The notes: generated by a model not told the origin, from the letters alone. Shown: positions 17,324-26,446, numbered from the stretch's first letter. The stretch: 41,809 nt of DNA from Oscillospiraceae bacterium (GCA_017541825.1 JAFXYJ010000062.1:1-41809), one strand, 5' to 3'. Numbers and translations: made by a program.

Positions 17324-18190
17324 ATGAGAGATTTTGTGATCTACACCGATTCCGCCTGCGATATCCCGCCGGAGACGCTGCATGAGTGGGGCGTGCGCTA
17401 CGACTGGCTCACCTACACCTTCGAGGGCGAGACGCGGGAATACGGCAACTACGAGCTTTCTTACCCCGAGTTTTACGAACGCGTCCGGCAGGGCGGCGTG
17501 GCGCGCACCTCCGCCGTCAACGCCGAAGCCTTCCGCCGGGGCTTCGAGGAGCTCATCCTCGAGGGAAAGGATATCCTGTATATCGGCTTTTCCACCGGGC
17601 TGAGCGCCACCTGCGACGCGGCCGGCATCGCCGCCAAAGCGCTCCGGGAGAAATATCCCGACTGCGATATCCGCTGCGTGGATACCCGGGGGGCCTCCGC
17701 CGGGTTCGGGCTGCTGCTGTATATGGCTGTAGAAAAGAAAAAAGAGGGCGGCACGCTCGACGAGTGCGAGCAGCTCGTGCTCGACAACCGGTTCCATCTG
17801 TGTCACTGGTTCACGGTGGAGGACCTGGTGTACCTCAAGCGCGGCGGACGGATCAGCGCCGCCACCGCCTTTGTGGGCAACATGCTCAGCTTCAAGCCCG
17901 TGCTGCACATGGACGACGCGGGGCATCTGATCAACATGTTCAAGGTCCGCGGGAGAAAGGCCTCCCTCTCCGCGCTGGCCGACAAGTACGAGGAGCTGGC
18001 GCTGGACAAGGAACACGGCACCGTGTTCATCTCCCACGGAGACTGTCTGGGCGACGCGGAAAGGCTCGCGCAGATGCTCCGCGAGCGCTGCGGCGCGGAG
18101 GTCTCCCGGATCGTGTATGTGGGGCCGGTGATCGGCGCCCACGCGGGGCCGGGCACGCTGGCGCTGTTTTTCCTGGGCAAAAACAGATAA
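17324..18190 (+). CDS. DegV family (FakB-type) fatty-acid-binding protein, copy 3
   Basis: A 288-residue DegV protein. It has YTDSACDIP at the N-terminus, TSAVNAEAF, GFSTGLSATCD, VYLKRGGRISAATAFVG and GAHAGPGTLALFF with the ligand His. GGGGGT lies 7 nt before the ATG. It is followed after 11 nt by the small FakA-like gene, so the two are almost certainly co-translated and may interact. Copies 2 and 3 share more motifs with each other than with copy 1, which suggests a local duplication followed by divergence, perhaps for different acyl chains. Confidence 0.92.
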   Translation: MRDFVIYTDSACDIPPETLHEWGVRYDWLTYTFEGETREYGNYELSYPEFYERVRQGGVARTSAVNAEAFRRGFEELILEGKDILYIGFSTGLSATCDAAGIAAKALREKYPDCDIRCVDTRGASAGFGLLLYMAVEKKKEGGTLDECEQLVLDNRFHLCHWFTVEDLVYLKRGGRISAATAFVGNMLSFKPVLHMDDAGHLINMFKVRGRKASLSALADKYEELALDKEHGTVFISHGDCLGDAERLAQMLRERCGAEVSRIVYVGPVIGAHAGPGTLALFFLGKNR

Positions 18191-18201
18191 AGGAGAAGAC
18201 C

Positions 18202-18462
18202 ATGGACGAGGATATTTCTTTCCGTTACGATACCCAGCTCCTAATCGAGGGCACCGGGCTGGACGAGGACTCCATCAACGATTACTTTCTGGAGCATTTC
18301 AAGGGGGACTGCCTGCTGGCGGTGGGCGACGACGAGCTCATCAAGATCCACTACCACACCAACGAGCCCTGGAAGGTGCTCGAATACTGCGCCGGTCTCG
18401 GCGAAATCTTCGACATCGTCGTGGAGGATATGGACCGCCAGGCCCGGGGACTCAAGGGCTGA
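18202..18462 (+). CDS. Stand-alone FakA-like (Dak1_2-type) domain protein, 86 aa
   Basis: The 86 residues match a single segment of fatty acid kinase FakA. In that segment FakA reads YCTEF..., GDSLLV, DDEIVKVHVHT..PG and the end of a KVENMREQH-type stretch. Here the order is FRYDTQLLIEG, GDCLLAVGDDELIKIHYHTNEP, LGEI and VVEDMDRQ. The N-terminal DAK2 ATP-binding kinase domain and the rest of FakA are absent, and the upstream frame belongs to DegV. It is an intact small gene, not debris: AGGAG sits 7 nt before ATG 18202, the product has a sensible acidic composition and a strong terminator follows. A plausible role is binding DegV partners or modulating FakA encoded elsewhere. This is inference. 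Confidence 0.75.
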   Translation: MDEDISFRYDTQLLIEGTGLDEDSINDYFLEHFKGDCLLAVGDDELIKIHYHTNEPWKVLEYCAGLGEIFDIVVEDMDRQARGLKG

Positions 18463-18490
18463 GGGCGCCCTTCCGCCGCACCGTCACACA

Positions 18491-18526
18491 GCCGTCCCGC
18501 CGGAGATCCCGGCGGGACGGCTTTTT
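18491..18526 (+). terminator. Terminator of the DegV operon
   Basis: A 13-bp stem (18491-18503 with 18509-18521), 5-nt loop and T5. Confidence 0.92.
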
Positions 18527-18553
18527 GGCGCCGATGCGGCGGAGAAAAAGCCG

Positions 18554-18582
18554 TTGTCTTTTTCTCCGTCCTTTGATATAGT
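18554..18582 (+). promoter_or_regulatory. Promoter of the AI-2E permease operon
   Basis: TTGTCT (18554-18559), 17-bp spacer and TATAGT (18577-18582). The start site near 18589 makes ATG 18625 a better start than ATG 18601. Confidence 0.6.
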
Positions 18583-18624
18583 ATTGTCATTGTCCGGAGA
18601 ATGTTTCCAAAGGGTGTCGGCAAG

Positions 18625-19839
18625 ATGAAATTTGACAAAAAGACCATAGGGAGGGAGTGGATCCCGTACACGATCGCCGCGTGCTCGGCGGTGGTGGTTT
18701 TTCTGGTGCTCTCTCACCTCGGAGACATCTGGCGCGCTGTCAGAGTCATTTTCAGCTACATCGCCCCGGTGTTCCGGGGGATCGTCATCGCTTACGTGAT
18801 CGACGCGCTGGTCATGTTTTTCGAGCGCCGGGTCTTTAAAAATGTAAAAAACCTCAAGCGCAGGCGCATCCATTCCGTGATCCTCTCGCTCCTGCTGATC
18901 CTCGCCCTGCTGACGTTGTTCGCGGTGTCGCTCTTCCCGCAGCTGATCGGCAGCATCCGCGCCCTTGTGAGCAACCTCGGGACGTACGTCCTCTCGCTGC
19001 AGCAGAGCTTTGACAAGCCCGTGCTGGAATTCGGCAATCTGTCGCTGGATATCTCCTCCCTGGTCGATTACGGCGAAATGCTCGTCGACAAGCTGACCTC
19101 GGGTCTGCAGGAGAACATCGGGCGCATCCTCAACACCTCTGTCAACATCGGCAAGGGCTTCTTCAACAGCGTGATCTGCTGCATTCTGGCGATCTATTTC
19201 CTGCTGTCCAAGGAATCGCTGCTCGAGGCCGTCAAAAAGCTCATGTGGCTGAATCTCGACGAGCAGAGATACCGGCAGATCGCGGATGTGGGCCGGCAGT
19301 GCAACAGGATCCTCGTACGGTATATCGCCTGCGATCTGCTGGACGCGCTCGTCGTGGGCGCAGCCAACTTCCTTTTCATGTCCATCCTCGGCATGCCCTA
19401 CGCTGTGCTGGTATCGGTGGTGGTGGCGCTCACCAATCTGGTGCCGACCTTCGGTCCTCTCGTCGGCGGCGCCATCGGCGCGTTCATCCTGCTGCTGGCC
19501 AATCCCGGACAGATGATCTGGTTTTTGATCTTCACCGTGATCCTGCAGACCATCGACGGCTATATCATCAAGCCCCACCTGTTCGGCGATTCTCTGGGAG
19601 TCTCCCCGCTGTGGGTGCTGGTGGCGGTCATCATCGGCGGCCGGATCTTCGGCGTCTGGGGGATCATGCTGGCGATCCCCTTTGCCGCGATCACCGATTT
19701 CATCCTGCGGGACATCGTTTGGGTCCGCCTGTCCGACCATCAGAAGGCCCACAGGGACCCCACGAGTCAGATCATAGAAAACGCTAAAAATCAGATAAAT
19801 CTACAGACGGATGGGAACAACAATGGAAAAAACGGATAA
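18625..19839 (+). CDS. AI-2E family transporter (PerM/YdiK-like permease)
   Basis: A 404-residue membrane protein of the AI-2E transporter superfamily. Several hydrophobic segments flank a soluble central region (about 100-200), followed by the typical C-terminal cluster VPTFGPLVGGAIGAF and IDGYIIKPHLFGDSLG. Members have been linked to autoinducer-2 export or Na+/H+ antiport, and the real substrate is often unknown. ATG 18625 (MKFDKK) is preferred over ATG 18601, which lies only about 12 nt from the predicted transcription start. The 3' end overlaps the next gene by 17 nt, indicating translational coupling. The cytoplasmic tail is Asn- and Gln-rich. Confidence 0.87.
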   Translation: MKFDKKTIGREWIPYTIAACSAVVVFLVLSHLGDIWRAVRVIFSYIAPVFRGIVIAYVIDALVMFFERRVFKNVKNLKRRRIHSVILSLLLILALLTLFAVSLFPQLIGSIRALVSNLGTYVLSLQQSFDKPVLEFGNLSLDISSLVDYGEMLVDKLTSGLQENIGRILNTSVNIGKGFFNSVICCILAIYFLLSKESLLEAVKKLMWLNLDEQRYRQIADVGRQCNRILVRYIACDLLDALVVGAANFLFMSILGMPYAVLVSVVVALTNLVPTFGPLVGGAIGAFILLLANPGQMIWFLIFTVILQTIDGYIIKPHLFGDSLGVSPLWVLVAVIIGGRIFGVWGIMLAIPFAAITDFILRDIVWVRLSDHQKAHRDPTSQIIENAKNQINLQTDGNNNGKNG

Positions 19840-20716
19840 GCGTCAAAAACGCCGCTGGGGCGACCGGCGGGACGGCCGCCGCGTCAAAGCGCCGGGGCTG
19901 CAGACCATCATGAGCTACCTGATGCCCCGCCGCACCGACTGCGAGGTCTACCTCAACGAGACCATCGACGCCACGGAGCTCATGGCGTATCTCGAACGGA
20001 AGAACGCGGAGCATCCCGAGTACAAAACCACGATCTTTCACTGCTTCATCACAGCCCTCGCCCGCATGGTGCGCGAGCGGCCGAAGATGAACCGGTTCAT
20101 CCAGGGCTGGCGGATGTATGAGCGCGACGAGATCTCTCTGAGCTTCGTGGCCAAGCGCCGGTTCACCGACGGCGCCGACGAGGCCCTGATGGTCCTCGTG
20201 CCGCGGGATACGGACACCGTGGACGACGTGAGCCGCAAGATCATCGGAGACGTGCGCGAGACGAGAAAGAGCGAGACCTCCACCGGCGGCGTGGACGCGA
20301 TCATGGACTTTCTTGCCAGGCTGCCGCGGCTGCTGCTGGCGCTGATCGTGCGGATCGTCCGCTGGCTGGATTTCTGGGGCATCAACCCCTCGTTCCTCAC
20401 CGAGGGCGATCCCAACTACACCACGGTCTTCACCAGCAATCTGGGCAGCATCAAATGTCCGGCGGTGTATCATCATCTGAACAACTACGGGACCAACAGC
20501 ATCATGATCACGATCGGCACCCTTCACAAGGAGGAGCTGCTGATGCCGGACGGCACGAAGCAGATCCGCGACGTGGTGGCCGTCGGCGCCACGCTGGACG
20601 AACGCATCGCCGACGGCTTCTATTTCGGGCGGAGCCTCCGGCTGGTCAAGCATATATTCGCGCACCCCGAGCTGCTCGACCGCCCGTTGGGCGAGGACAG
20701 CGGCTTTGAATACTGA
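19823..20716 (+). CDS. E2-like acyltransferase domain protein without lipoyl domain, catalytic His absent
   Basis: A 297-residue protein resembling the catalytic domain of 2-oxoacid dehydrogenase E2 and chloramphenicol acetyltransferase. It shows the family order with TTIFHCFITALARM, VFTSNLGSIKC and, near the end, LDERIADGFYFG. In active enzymes the last motif is DHRxxDG; here Glu260 stands where the catalytic His should be, while Asp264-Gly265 are kept. There is no lipoyl or E1/E3-binding domain and no dehydrogenase gene nearby. A basic N-terminus and a hydrophobic amphipathic stretch (FLARLPRLLLALIVRIVRWL, about 160-179) suggest membrane contact. The gene overlaps the permease gene and lies 15 nt before the MFS gene. 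ATG 19823 is chosen by a GGGA site; ATG 19811 is possible. The role is unknown. Confidence 0.72.
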   Translation: MEKTDKRQKRRWGDRRDGRRVKAPGLQTIMSYLMPRRTDCEVYLNETIDATELMAYLERKNAEHPEYKTTIFHCFITALARMVRERPKMNRFIQGWRMYERDEISLSFVAKRRFTDGADEALMVLVPRDTDTVDDVSRKIIGDVRETRKSETSTGGVDAIMDFLARLPRLLLALIVRIVRWLDFWGINPSFLTEGDPNYTTVFTSNLGSIKCPAVYHHLNNYGTNSIMITIGTLHKEELLMPDGTKQIRDVVAVGATLDERIADGFYFGRSLRLVKHIFAHPELLDRPLGEDSGFEY

Positions 20717-20731
20717 GCAGGAGCATACGGA

Positions 20732-21955
20732 ATGAACGATACCGGTAAAAAAGCGACGATCTGGACGCGGGGCTTCATCCTCATCACCCTCTGCAACGTT
20801 TTCGCCAACATGGCGATGTTCTCGGTCAACACCTATCTGACCACCTATATGTCCTATCTGGGCGTGGGCGCCTCTCTGGCCGGTCTGATCGCCGGGCTCT
20901 ACTACGCCGTCGGTCTGGCGATGCGGCCCGTCGCCGGTCCCATGCAGGCCACGCTCAACAAGAAAAAGCTCATGACCGCCACCTATGCCCTGGGCTTTCT
21001 TGTCAACGCCTGCTACGCTCTTTTCCCCAGCGTGGGGCTGTTCGTGGCCTTCCGTCTGATCCACGGCATCCAGCTTGCCTTTTACGGCTCGCTGTCGTTC
21101 ACCATCGCCTCCGCCTCCCTGCCCAATGAGAAGATGTCCTCCGGCATCGGCATTTTCGGTCTGAGCGGCATCGTCTCCCAGGCGCTCGGCCCCAGCGCCG
21201 GCGTATGGGCCATGAACTTCGGTACCCGGATGTGGGGCGACGGCGGCGGTTTCCGCGCGATCTTCCTCATGTCCGCGTTATTCAGCCTGATGAGCGTGAT
21301 CCCCTGCCTGTTCCTGCCGAGGTTCGAGAGCGATCGGACCGTCAGCCGCAGCGGCGGCGTGTGGTACAAAAACATCATCGCCAGGGAAGCCTTGATGCCC
21401 TCCTGCGTGATCAGCCTGCAGATGCTCTCGGCCATGCTTTTCACGACGTACATGATCCCCTACGGCGCCTGGCGCGGCATTGCCAACATCGGGCTCTACT
21501 TCACCGTGAACGCGGTCGTGATGGTCGCCACCCGCCCCATCGCCGGCAAGCTCACCGACACATACGGCGCCAATGTCACGTTTTATCCGGGTATGGCGCT
21601 GATCGCAACCGCGTTCCTGGCCGTCTCCTTCGCCCGGAGCCTGCCGCTGATCCTCGCCGCCGCGGTATGCATGTCCATCGGCGGCGGCCTCGTCAGTCCG
21701 GCGGTGCAGGCCATGACCATGCAGTCGGTGAGTCCCGGGCGGCGCGCCGTGGCCAGCAACACGCTGTATACCTTCATGGATATCGGCAACTTCCTCGGGC
21801 CTACGCTGGGCGGCATCATCCTCGCCCGCAGCAATTACGAGCAGATGTTCCGCTGCGCCCTTGTCCCGCTGGGGCTGGCCGTGATCATATTCACCGCCGG
21901 CTGGAAGCAGTTCCTCCGCTACAAGGCCGCAGCGGAGGCGTCCCCGGAGGAATAA
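20732..21955 (+). CDS. MFS transporter, substrate unknown
   Basis: A 407-residue major facilitator protein with about 12 membrane segments and the usual central cytoplasmic loop. The segment GLAMRPVAGPMQATLNKKKLM near residue 70 corresponds to the MFS loop 2-3 motif (given in part), and RPIAGKLTDTYG repeats it in the second half. AGGAG precedes the ATG by about 10 nt. It is the last gene of the permease / E2-like / MFS operon. A drug or metabolite exporter is the commonest role for such proteins, but nothing in the sequence fixes the substrate. Confidence 0.85.
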   Translation: MNDTGKKATIWTRGFILITLCNVFANMAMFSVNTYLTTYMSYLGVGASLAGLIAGLYYAVGLAMRPVAGPMQATLNKKKLMTATYALGFLVNACYALFPSVGLFVAFRLIHGIQLAFYGSLSFTIASASLPNEKMSSGIGIFGLSGIVSQALGPSAGVWAMNFGTRMWGDGGGFRAIFLMSALFSLMSVIPCLFLPRFESDRTVSRSGGVWYKNIIAREALMPSCVISLQMLSAMLFTTYMIPYGAWRGIANIGLYFTVNAVVMVATRPIAGKLTDTYGANVTFYPGMALIATAFLAVSFARSLPLILAAAVCMSIGGGLVSPAVQAMTMQSVSPGRRAVASNTLYTFMDIGNFLGPTLGGIILARSNYEQMFRCALVPLGLAVIIFTAGWKQFLRYKAAAEASPEE

Positions 21956-21969
21956 AACCGGTTCAGAAA

Positions 21970-22005
21970 AAACAGGGCCGTGCAGATGCCTGCACGGCCC
22001 TGTTT
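21970..22005. terminator. Terminator shared by the MFS gene and sbcC
   Basis: A 16-bp stem (21970-21985 with 21990-22005) with a 4-nt loop. On the minus strand it is followed by T6, so it is strongest for sbcC. On the plus strand the T tract is short. Confidence 0.85.
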
Positions 22006-22019
22006 GCTTGTCATGCGGT

Positions 22020-25000
22020 TCAGGACAGCTCCAGTGACAGCACGCTGCCCCCGGCGGTATTCCTGACGCGGATCTTCTGGGGGATGCTCTCGCCGAGCCT
22101 GTCCACATGGGATATGATGCCCACGAGCCGGTCGCCTTCGGTCAGTCCGTTGAGCACATCCAGCGCCCGGTCGAGCACGTCGTCGCTCAGCGAGCCGAAG
22201 CCCTCGTCGATGAACAGCGTGTCCAGCCTTCTCCCGCCCGCGTGATTCTGCACCACGTCGGACAGCCCCAGCGCCAGAGCCAGCGAGGTGAAGAACGCCT
22301 CGCCCCCCGAGAGGCTGCCCGAGGGCCGACGCTGCCCGGTGCTCAGATCCAGCACGTCGATCTCCAGCCCGGCCTTGGAATAGCTGTGGCCGACGCTGGT
22401 ATTGTGCACGAGCTCATACCTGCCGCCGCTCATCACGTCCAGCCGCCGGTTGGCCGATTCCAGGATCTCCCGGAACACCGCGCCCATTACATAGCGGTCG
22501 AAGCTCAGCCGGCCGCCCTCGGTGGCCGTACGGGCGGCGGCCAGCTCTCCCAGCCGGGACAGCCGCTGCCACGCCGGCTCACCGGCGGCCAGGGCGGATC
22601 TGTACTCCGCGGCCTTTTCGAGGACAGCCTTCACCCGGCCTGTGACGTTTTCCTGCGCCGCGCAGCGGTCGATGCTGTCGTTGAGGGCCTCGGCGGCCGC
22701 TTCCAGCCCGGCGGCCAGGGCGGCGGAATCCGTGAACGTCTTTCCCCTCGTCTGCTCCGTCAGCGTCCGGATGCGTTCCGCGATGTGCGCAGTCTCATTG
22801 TCGAAGGCGCTGATCGCCGCGCTCTCGGCTTTGAGCCACGTCTCCGGATCCGTCTCTCCCACGGGGGCGAGCGCCGCCCGGACTTCCTCGCCGTCCGCAA
22901 AGCCGGCCTCCCGGATCGCGGTCTGCATGTCCTCACGGGCAGCGGCCAGTTCCCCGGTGAGCTTCGCCACGGACCCCTCCTTTTCGGCAAGGGCCCCGCG
23001 GCTCCGGTCCAGAGCGGATCGCGCGGTCTCCAGCGCCGCGCGGTGTTCCCCGAGCTCCCGGCCGAGGGCGGCGCGTTCGGTCTGCAGCGCCGCTTCCGCC
23101 GCCTTCGCTTCGTCTTCGCCGGGGTAACGGAGCTGTTTTTTCTGCTCGCCGATCGCGGCGTCCAGTTCCCTGGCCAGCGCGGCGTTCTCCGCCGCCGCCG
23201 CGGTGATCGACGTCAGCTCCTTCTCCAGCGCGCCGCAGCGCTCTTCGCTTTTTTCAAGCTCCGCGCGGCATCCGTCCCTGACGGTCCGGTCCGACAGGGC
23301 CGCCTCACGGGCCGTCCGGGCCGCGTTCACCCGCGCCTTGAGGTCTGCCGCCGCCGCGGAAAGGAAACCCTCCGAAGAGAGCGTCTCCCAGTCTCCGCAA
23401 CCGGGCAGCAGCTTCGCCGCGTCCCGAAGGGCAGACTCGCGGCGGCCGGACACCTCCGCTTCCAGCGCCCGGACCGCATTCGAATGCCGGAAGCGCAGCG
23501 CGTCGCAGGCGGCGTGTTCGTCTTTGGCCTTGTCCACGTCCTGCTGGGTCGGCGTATGGCTCTCCGGCCGGGCCAGAGAGTCGATCTGCTCCCGGCGGAG
23601 CTTCGTTCGGCAGACCGGGCAGCGCGCCTCGCCCTTTTCCCGGAGCTCCCGGGCCAGATCGCCGGCGAGCAGGCCCGCCTGTCCGGCGATGAACCGCTGA
23701 TAGAGGTCGTCGTAGCGCGTCATCGCCATGGCCGCATCCCGGGCGGAAACGGTCAGGGCGGAACGCTCCTCCTCCAGCTCCCGTTCCCGGAGGCGCACAG
23801 CGGCGACCGCGGCGAGAACGCCCCCCTCCCCGATCAGCGCAGTCTGCTTTTCCTGTTCCCTTTTGAGTTCGTTGTCCGCCTGTGTGAAACGCGCGTCGGC
23901 GTCCGAGAGCAGGGCGAGCTTGTCCCGAAGGGCGGCGGCGCGCGCACGCTCCTCCTCGAGCGTCCGGCGGCAAGCGGAGATCTGCTCCCCCGCCGCCTGC
24001 GCGGCTCTCTCCGAGGCGGTCTTCTCGGCTTGGCGCTGCCGCAGCGTCTCATATTCGGGGAGCCGGGTCTCTATCTCGAGGAGAAGGGCGTTGACGCTCT
24101 CCAGCCGTTCCTCCAGCGCCGCATCCGCCTCCGCGGCCTTCTGCGCGGAGGACAGCGCGGTCTGTCTGCCGGTGAGCTCTGTGCGCAGCGCCTCGATCCC
24201 CGCGAGGGTATCCTCGAGCGTCCGGGCGGCCTTTTCGGCCCGCTCGGCCCGCGGCCGCACCCGGCGCAGCGCCGTCTCCGCCCGCTCGAAGCGCACCCGG
24301 CGCCGTGCCTGTTCGTCCTGCATGGCCTCCAGCTCCGCGGCGCGGCGACGGTATCCCTCCAGCTCCCCGAGCCGGGCGTTGACCGATTCCGCCTCCCCCT
24401 TTTTCTCATTCAGGGCGCTGAGCGTCCGCTGCGCCTCGTCCCGCTCCTGCCGGAGGACGGCGCCGGCGGCGGTCTCTCTGTCGAGCCGCGCGCGCAGATT
24501 CTCCAGCAGCGCCGGATGCTCCGCGGCATACAGCTCCCTCTCCTCCGGCGAGGCGTCCTCTCCGATCGGAAGCTCCGTCAATACGCGCAGCAGGCCCTCG
24601 TGTTCCGCCTGCCGCCGCCGGGCGAGCATGTCCCGGGCGCCGTCGAGCAGGTTCTCATAGCCAAGATAAGCCGAATTGTCGAACAGCTTCCCGAGGATCT
24701 CGTTTTTCTTGTCGCTGTCGGCCTTCAGGAATTCGCGGAACTCGCCCTGGGCCAGCATGACGATCTTGCGGAACTGCTCGGCGTTCAGGCCCAGCAGCTC
24801 CTCGCAGCGGGCCGTCACGTTCGTCGCGCCGCTGATGGGGTCCTTTCCCGGCTCGGAGAGCAGCGCGGTCACCTCACCCGGGCGGTAACGGTCCTCCGTG
24901 CCGCGCACCCGGCTGAAATGGATCGTTCTGCGCACCGTGTACTCCCGGCCGTTCTGGAGGAACACGAGCGTCACCACCGTGTCCGTGCTTCTGGGCACCC

Positions 25001-25211
25001 GGTCGCAGTGGAGCATGTCCTTGTCCCTGCTCCTGTCCGCGCCGCTGGCCACGCCGTAGAGCGCGAACATGATCGCGTCAAAGATCGTGGTTTTTCCCGC
25101 GCCCGTGTCGCCGGTCACGAGATACAGCCCGTGCCGCAGGTCGGAAAACGGCACCGTCGTCTTCCCGGCATAGGAGCCGAAGGCGGTCATTTCCAGTTTG
25201 ACGGGCCTCAT
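22020..25211 (-). CDS. sbcC: SbcC, ATPase subunit of the SbcCD nuclease
   Basis: Rad50-like SMC ATPase that, with SbcD, opens DNA hairpins and trims blocked ends. The 1063 residues show Walker A GDTGAGKTT (34-42), long coiled coils rich in Ala, Arg and Glu, the zinc-hook CPVC at 531-534 close to the midpoint, the ABC signature LSGGEAFF near 964 and Walker B LFIDEGFGSL near 1000. AGGAGG precedes the ATG. Its start overlaps the sbcD stop by 4 nt (ATGA), so the two are translationally coupled. Long frames on the opposite strand across this gene are composition shadows of the coiled coil. Confidence 0.95.
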   Translation of the reverse strand: MRPVKLEMTAFGSYAGKTTVPFSDLRHGLYLVTGDTGAGKTTIFDAIMFALYGVASGADRSRDKDMLHCDRVPRSTDTVVTLVFLQNGREYTVRRTIHFSRVRGTEDRYRPGEVTALLSEPGKDPISGATNVTARCEELLGLNAEQFRKIVMLAQGEFREFLKADSDKKNEILGKLFDNSAYLGYENLLDGARDMLARRRQAEHEGLLRVLTELPIGEDASPEERELYAAEHPALLENLRARLDRETAAGAVLRQERDEAQRTLSALNEKKGEAESVNARLGELEGYRRRAAELEAMQDEQARRRVRFERAETALRRVRPRAERAEKAARTLEDTLAGIEALRTELTGRQTALSSAQKAAEADAALEERLESVNALLLEIETRLPEYETLRQRQAEKTASERAAQAAGEQISACRRTLEEERARAAALRDKLALLSDADARFTQADNELKREQEKQTALIGEGGVLAAVAAVRLRERELEEERSALTVSARDAAMAMTRYDDLYQRFIAGQAGLLAGDLARELREKGEARCPVCRTKLRREQIDSLARPESHTPTQQDVDKAKDEHAACDALRFRHSNAVRALEAEVSGRRESALRDAAKLLPGCGDWETLSSEGFLSAAAADLKARVNAARTAREAALSDRTVRDGCRAELEKSEERCGALEKELTSITAAAAENAALARELDAAIGEQKKQLRYPGEDEAKAAEAALQTERAALGRELGEHRAALETARSALDRSRGALAEKEGSVAKLTGELAAAREDMQTAIREAGFADGEEVRAALAPVGETDPETWLKAESAAISAFDNETAHIAERIRTLTEQTRGKTFTDSAALAAGLEAAAEALNDSIDRCAAQENVTGRVKAVLEKAAEYRSALAAGEPAWQRLSRLGELAAARTATEGGRLSFDRYVMGAVFREILESANRRLDVMSGGRYELVHNTSVGHSYSKAGLEIDVLDLSTGQRRPSGSLSGGEAFFTSLALALGLSDVVQNHAGGRRLDTLFIDEGFGSLSDDVLDRALDVLNGLTEGDRLVGIISHVDRLGESIPQKIRVRNTAGGSVLSLELS

Positions 25212-26446
25212 CCTTCCACCTCCTGCCCGAGGGCAAAGCGGACCAGCCGCTCGATCAGGGCTTCTCCCGGCTTTGCCGGGTCGTCGGCGCTGCGCTGCAG
25301 CTCGGCGGCGAACCGCAGCAGGTCCGCCTCCGCGGCCGTGGGCGGCTGATTGCAGCGCTCAGTGTAGAAGTCCGCGAACAGCTCCTCCACCGTTTTTTCT
25401 CCGGCGGCCTGTCCCGTCGGCGTCTCCGGCCGGCCCGTGAAAGGGTCGAATTCCGAGACGAGCTCCATCAGCACGCTGCCGCGGCCCTCGTACAGATCCC
25501 GGAAAAACTGCGACACCTCCGGGGTCACGCGCCGGTCGGTGAGCACGATGCGGATATATTCGCCGCGCCGGGCGGAGGCGAGCTCCGCGTCCCGCAGCGC
25601 GGCGTACTCTCCCCGCAGCTCCCGCATCGGATGCAGAGGCTCGATCCGGAGCGTTTCTGCGCAGCACGCGCCGTCGGCCCCCAGAGTCACGAGCACCGGG
25701 CCCTTTCCCCGCTGCTTCGTCTCCTCAAAGTGATAGCACAGCGGCGAGCCTGCGTAACGCACGGTCTCCCGCCCCACGGGATATCCCGCGTGGATATGTC
25801 CCAGCGCTGCGTAGCAGAAGCCGTCAAAGGCCGTGTAATCCACCTGCCCCACGCCGCCGACCATCGTCTCCGAGCCGCCGCGGACAGCCTCGACACCGTT
25901 GGCGGTGACGTTCTGATGCGCCACGATCACATTGCGCTGCGTCCGGTCGATCTCCTGGACCGAGAGCAGAGCGCGCACCGCGGCGTCGTAGTCCCGGATC
26001 GTATCGTCGCCGAGGACCTGCGACACCAGTGCCGGGAACACATAGGGCATCAGCCAGAAGCTGACCGGCCCGTATTCGTCACGGAGCGTGACACGGCGCA
26101 GACTTCCGTCGGGGGACAGCGTCCCGGCGATATGGACGTCCTGCCGGGAGAGCAGCTCTCCGGCAAAGGACAGCCTCTGTCCGGAATCGTGATTGCCCGC
26201 GATGAGCATCACCGGTATCCCCAGCCGTGAGAGCCCGGTCAGCAGCCTGTCGAGAAGCTGCACCGCGTCCCCCGCGGGCGCGCTGCGGTCATAGATGTCC
26301 CCGGCCATGACCACCGCCTCCGGGCGCAGCTCCCCCGCCAGGGCGAGAAAGCGTTCGACCCAGGCGGGCTGGTCTCCGTTCTCCATCAGGGAAATGCCGT
26401 GAAGCGATTTTCCCAGATGCAGATCCGCCAGATGTAAAAACCTCAT
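25208..26446 (-). CDS. sbcD: SbcD, nuclease subunit of SbcCD
   Basis: Mre11-like metallophosphoesterase and partner of SbcC. The 412 residues carry the metal-binding motifs in order: DLH (8-10), GDIYD (49-53), GNHD (84-87), VAHQN (about 177) and GHIH (about 216). The C-terminal cap that follows is of normal length. It starts at ATG 26446, is first in the operon, and is divergent from birA across about 135 bp containing a promoter for each direction. Confidence 0.95.
   Translation of the reverse strand: MRFLHLADLHLGKSLHGISLMENGDQPAWVERFLALAGELRPEAVVMAGDIYDRSAPAGDAVQLLDRLLTGLSRLGIPVMLIAGNHDSGQRLSFAGELLSRQDVHIAGTLSPDGSLRRVTLRDEYGPVSFWLMPYVFPALVSQVLGDDTIRDYDAAVRALLSVQEIDRTQRNVIVAHQNVTANGVEAVRGGSETMVGGVGQVDYTAFDGFCYAALGHIHAGYPVGRETVRYAGSPLCYHFEETKQRGKGPVLVTLGADGACCAETLRIEPLHPMRELRGEYAALRDAELASARRGEYIRIVLTDRRVTPEVSQFFRDLYEGRGSVLMELVSEFDPFTGRPETPTGQAAGEKTVEELFADFYTERCNQPPTAAEADLLRFAAELQRSADDPAKPGEALIERLVRFALGQEVEG

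Noticed and set aside
16673..18142. A 489-residue minus-strand frame opposite the DegV genes
   Set aside because: It is antisense to two clear DegV genes and has no supporting start or domain.
22107..25349. A 1080-residue open frame on the plus strand across sbcC and the sbcD end
   Set aside because: It is antisense to sbcC, which has all its motifs. The frame is Arg/Gly/Pro-rich with no domain and no ribosome binding site, a shadow of GC-rich coiled-coil codons.
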